The translations under genes and the position numbers were made by a program. Of a stretch of DNA of 64,000 nucleotides, positions 60,476-64,000 are shown in pieces. The DNA is taken from NCBI RefSeq assembly GCF_000247815.1, contig NC_021685.1, positions 16,066,318 through 16,130,317 of the forward strand, in the 5' to 3' direction. The stretch is from Ficedula albicollis. Its lineage: Eukaryota; Chordata; Aves; Passeriformes; Muscicapidae. Below the pieces are notes generated by a model. The model was not told the origin of the DNA, made no database searches, and saw only the letters and a program-made list of their open reading frames with translations. Each line of letters opens with the position of its first letter. The first letter of the stretch is position 1.

Positions 60476-60574
60476 TCACTTCTGACTCTTAAACTCTTCT
60501 TGGAGGACTTGGTGTAATTCCTTGAGGAAATCCTTCAGTGAGATGGTGCTGCCTGATGCTGCAGGACATGGCTT
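60476..60574 (-). CDS. IL4: IL4 exon 4
   Basis: Acceptor CCATTCCAG|AAGCCA. 32 codons: KPCPAASGSTISLKDF through LHQVLQEEFKSQK, then TGA 60478-60476. Confidence 0.9.
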   Translation of the reverse strand, partial: KPCPAASGSTISLKDFLKELHQVLQEEFKSQK

Positions 60575-62593
60575 CTGGAATGGGAAAAAGGGGCTGTTAA
60601 AAAGCTTGCTGGGGTGGGATTGCATTCTGCAGCCTGGATTGGGCTGCTAACAGTGGTGGGGAGAGTAAAACACAAATGGTGACCAAGGCAGAAGCTTGGG
60701 TGCTGTGGGCAGTGCAGGGAGAGAATTGTGCCTCACCTTGTGCCTTGCTCTGCTCCCCCAGACCAGGCTGAGCAAGTTGTAGTAAATGCCCTCGAGGTAC
60801 TTGTGGCAGCTCTGGCCCTCCTGAGCAACCGTAGCAGCTTTGCATAAGATCTCCATATTGTTACCTCTCTGGGAAAAGACACATGACTTAAAAAAACTCT
60901 TGTATAATCATGGCTTTTTAGCAGCAGATTAAAACACTACAAATAAGGTATTTCTATTCTAAAGGATAGGTGATAATGGTGGTTTGAGGTGCCAAAGCCT
61001 CCCTGAAGCTTCCCAGCTCCATCTGTGCACACCTGGCTCTGCTCCCATCCCTTTCCTGGTGAGGAGCAATCAGCCCCTGGCAGAAGGTGTGGCAGTGTGG
61101 CACAGCAGTGAGCACCCCTGGGATGGAGCATCCTTCTCCTGCTGCAGGTGTGGATGTGGGACCCTGTGAAGCTGCTCCCTGCAGGGTCCCTGGGAGTGAG
61201 GCTGGTTTGAGCAGGCAGAGGTGCTACAGGAATAACAAAAGCACCTGGGAAGAGTTTGCCTTCACTAGGGGCTTTGAGAAGTCCTATAGCAGAGACACCT
61301 GGAAGATGAGGAGTTAATAAAGTGCTGGTGGCAATTAAAAAAATCTGACTTTTCTCTGGGGGATGTTCCCAGTGCTGCCTGCTCTCAGCTTTCACAAACA
61401 GTATCTTCAAACAAGTGACCAGCCTGTCCCTGTGAGCTTGGGCACCTGAGAGTGAGGGCTGTGCAGCATCTCAGGCATCACCTCTCACCACCAGGGCTGC
61501 TCCCTGGGGCAGGGGGGGTGTGGGGATCCCCTGAGGGGTGCTGAGCCCCAGCCCCCAGGGGAGGCTGCTGTACCCCTCACTGGGTGTAGCACAAGGTGAG
61601 GGCATGGGCTTTCTGTGAAAACAGGAACTCAGGGGCAGGGGAGCTGGGCTTAGGCAGCAGTTTTCAGAGCAGAAAGAGGCCTTGTTATCTGCTATTAAAT
61701 CTTGTGCTAACTGCAGAGCCTTCCCCCAGATAAGGGGCTAGAGAGGGATTCTGTGTCTACCCAGTGCTTTGCAATAGGTGCATGTAGGAGTCTGAGCTGG
61801 TGACAGCACTCCAAGGCACAGGGAGATGTTCCTCTCCCTGAAAAGCTGAAACCACTGACTGCTGCCCAAGCACTGGTGCCCATCCCTGCCCATCCTCTGG
61901 CCTCCCCAGGGGGGCCAGAAGCCATTGATGCTGCTTTGGCTGGAGGTGGAGATGGGTGTGGGAAGGTGAGGGCACCTGTGCAGGGCATTGGGAGTGGTGA
62001 GAACCAGATGGGCAGCTCAGTGTTTGTGCTGGGGGTCGCAGTGGGCTGCTTGCTCCTCCACAGCCCCACAGCAGGACAGGCAGCATCCCAGGCTCCTCAC
62101 CTGCCTCCCACTGTGCTGTGCTCTCCTCCAGCCCCCAGCATCCTCCCAGTGCCCACCAGGGCTACATGGCTGGGGTTTGTTCTTACCTTATAATCTGCAA
62201 AAATATTTGTCACGTTCATGTTGTTACAGGCAACCTTTACAAAGATACAAAGGAGAGGAGCAGTCAGGCTCCAGGCAGCACGGATCCATCCTGGCACACA
62301 CACACACCAGACACACAACATCCATCCATGCACCAGGAGCACTGTGAGCCCTGTGCTCATCACCTTCCTCTGGCTCAGCATCAGTCCCTCTGAGCCTGGT
62401 GGAACAGTCTGTCCCTCCCAGCAGTGGGTAAAGCACCAACCAGCCCTACCTCCACCTGCTGCAGCTGGTCCAGCAGCTGGATGCTCTCCTTCAGCATGTT
62501 GGTCCGTAGTGTGTGTGTCCACAGGGTGAGCACATCACCCAGGCAGGCTGACAGCACCAGGAAGGTGAGCAGGACCTGGACCAGGATGCTCAT
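60476..62593 (-). CDS. IL4: Interleukin-4, four exons, complete
   Basis: Secreted four-helix type-2 cytokine. Exons (minus): 62593-62450, 62234-62187, 60868-60737, 60574-60476, all phase 0, giving 140 residues (chicken IL-4 is about this size). The first ~20 residues, MSILVQVLLTFLVLSACLGD, form a signal peptide. The mature part has four Cys (VACNN, ILCKA, QSCHK, KPCPA) and one NVT glycosylation sequon. Exon 2 is 48 bp, the size of IL4 exon 2 in human, whereas IL13 exon 2 is 54 as I recall; with position next to KIF3A this favours IL4 over IL13. An upstream ATG at 62638 would add 15 residues ahead of the signal peptide and lies too near the likely transcription start, so 62593 was chosen. IL13 is expected beyond the right edge. 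Confidence 0.9.
60737..60868 (-). CDS. IL4: IL4 exon 3
   Basis: 44 codons: RGNNMEILCKAATVAQEG through YYNLLSLVWGSRARHK. The long intron 2 (60869-62186) shows nothing else. Confidence 0.9.
62187..62234 (-). CDS. IL4: IL4 exon 2 (48 bp)
   Basis: Encodes VACNNMNVTNIFADYK. Acceptor TTTGTAAAG|GTTGCC, donor AAG|GTAAGA. In human this exon is skipped in the delta-2 form; skipping here would also keep the frame. Confidence 0.9.
62450..62593 (-). CDS. IL4: IL4 exon 1 (signal peptide, helix A)
   Basis: 48 codons ending QLLDQLQQVE. Donor GTGGAG|GTAGGG. Confidence 0.9.
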
Positions 62594-62680
62594 GGCCTGC
62601 TTTGGCTGCACCTCTTCAGCTCTTAGACTCTGGGTCACCCGGTGATCTGTAACCGTGTGTGCTTTTCTGCAGGCAGCACC

Positions 62681-62721
62681 TCAATTTATTACTGTGAAAT
62701 TGCTGAACCAGAGGGAAAAAC
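62681..62721 (-). promoter_or_regulatory. IL4 core promoter with NFAT/Maf-like sites
   Basis: On the minus strand, an NFAT-type TTTTTCCC (GGGAAAAA on plus, 62713-62720) is followed by TTCAGCA (TGCTGAA on plus, 62701-62707, a Maf half site) and a TATA-like AATAAATTGA (62681-62690). It ends about 90 bp from the ATG. Order and spacing resemble the human IL4 proximal promoter as I recall it. Confidence 0.62.
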
Positions 62722-62739
62722 TTATTTTTCCCTTATAGG

Positions 62740-64000
62740 CACTTTCCAAAGTTGCTCCCAATTAGGAGAGCAACAGCTCTTTTTTGTGCAAGTCAAAATT
62801 TCCTTCTGATCTTGCATGATGAAATTTCCACTGTAAGGTGACAGTGGCAGGAGCCAAGTCATATACAATATATAAGCTGCCTGGTTTGAGGATTCTCCAT
62901 TTCTCTGTATCTCCCTTTCTCTACACAGTGAATTGGAAGTGGTTGAACTGGGTAGCCCACTGCTCTGGCACACTCCAATAGCAACACTTTTTATTTTCCT
63001 TCGAGTATCCTGCACGTTCCTCTGCTGTGTTTCATTTGAATATCTCCAGATCGTGTAAAGCATCCTTCATCTGCACACTGATTTCCGTCCCTGAGTTTCT
63101 TAACCTGGGGAAGAACAGAAAGCATGGCAGAGCTGTGTGGGACAGGAGCAGAGCATCAGCCTGGGGGCATTGTGGGGAGCTGGGGACCCTCCTGACCAAA
63201 CAGGATCCCCAAACCAGCGTGGCATCCTGCAGGGTTGTGTGCAGGGAGATGGTGTGGGTGTCCTGCTGTCAGTGCTGGGCAACTGGGCGTTTGTGGCCCT
63301 ATTCCAGTGTTTCAAGGAGTTGGAGCTGCCCTGTCCATCTTGTCCTGCTTGGAGAACAACAAGCTGAGTTTTCAGACACCAGCCAGTGCTGCCACAGGAA
63401 ATGGCACCGAGAAACGCTGAGCTGGGAGACTTTGGAGTTTTGTAATAACTAATAGGGATTTTTCTAACTCAAACAGCAACTCACCACCAGATAACAACTT
63501 GTGAGTGCTTGATGAATCTGGGAGCAGCCAGACTGAGAGTAATTTTGTTTGTCTGGTTCTGAGATGCCCCAGATGAAGCTAGGTGAAGTCAATGACACAG
63601 AAAGACCTTTTTGAGGGATTTGCCAGTGGAGAGCTGTGCTGTTTCCTACCTCCCTGTTATGGAGAGCAGATAAGGGAGCGTGCTCTGGCTGTGTGACTGC
63701 ATCCATGGCCCCAGGGGTGCTGGGTCCTCACCAGCATGCCCAGAGCTGTCCCACTAGTCTGGGAAGAGTGGTGGTGGTGGTAGGATCCCTGCCTAAAAGT
63801 GATGCTGGAGAAGGTGATGGAGGCAGCAGCCCTGTCCTGCAGACACAGGGATTTCCCCAGTGACCATGGTGGAAAGCTCTAAAACTGCAATCAGTGAAGA
63901 GAAAATGCTCAAATCACAGAAAAAGCTAAACTTTGCTCTACTCAGGCTGAATCATGGTGGAAAACTGCATCACGATGTGATGAGAATGTCACCGGTTGTG
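62740..64000. other. Region upstream of IL4
   Basis: No exon of IL13 or other gene is recognised before the window ends; only short open frames without family resemblance. Confidence 0.55.

Noticed and set aside
62636..62638. Upstream ATG for IL4 adding MTQSLRAEEVQPKQA
   Set aside because: Places hydrophilic residues before the signal peptide and lies only about 45 bases from the TATA-like box.
62740..64000. Search for IL13 exons at the right edge
   Set aside because: No helical-cytokine segment with splice sites found; IL13 probably starts beyond 64,000.

Overview
This is a vertebrate nuclear window, almost certainly from a bird and probably a passerine. It has large introns, 3' ends of avian-type CR1 LINEs, two copies of one LTR family, and the conserved cytokine-cluster order known from human 5q31 (IL4 - KIF3A - CCNI2 - SEPTIN8). 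Order and relative strands match human: SEPT8 (+), CCNI2 (-), KIF3A (+), IL4 (-). Homology calls rest on recall of the vertebrate proteins; no database search was run.

Region by region. Positions 1-21,300 hold SEPT8 from exon 2 to the end of its short isoform; exon 1 lies left of the window. The introns carry two LTRs, a 1,252-bp tandem duplication that copies half of exon 5, and long poly-C runs. At 18.6 kb a terminal exon gives a 429-residue septin. At 29.9 kb a second, distant terminal exon gives the 483-residue form with a Cys-rich tail. That distant exon lies entirely inside a coding exon of CCNI2 on the opposite strand. CCNI2 runs leftward from about 33.6 to 28.9 kb. Three of its five recognisable exons carry frameshifts, so it looks like a pseudogene, while the exon shared with SEPT8 is intact. 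From 37.4 to 39.2 kb there is a 113-bp higher-order minisatellite and a GC-rich island largely replaced by about 1 kb of C, which probably hides KIF3A exon 1. KIF3A exons 2-17 (39,958-56,347) are intact and give 697 codons. An alternative 72-nt Ser-rich exon and a 9-nt microexon lie in the intron after the charged linker exon. A 3-kb 3' UTR follows. IL4 (62,593-60,476, minus) is a complete four-exon cytokine of 140 residues with a recognisable promoter and an AU-rich 3' UTR.

Roles. KIF3A is the motor of heterotrimeric kinesin-2 (ciliary and axonal transport). SEPT8 is a SEPT6-group septin. CCNI2 is a cyclin-I relative. IL4 is the type-2 cytokine. They share conserved synteny rather than a pathway.

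Assembly quality matters here. Homopolymer C runs of 947, 106, 610, 994, 36 and 30 bases and roughly ten near-identical short tandem duplications look like assembly artefacts, and any structural claim should be checked against reads.
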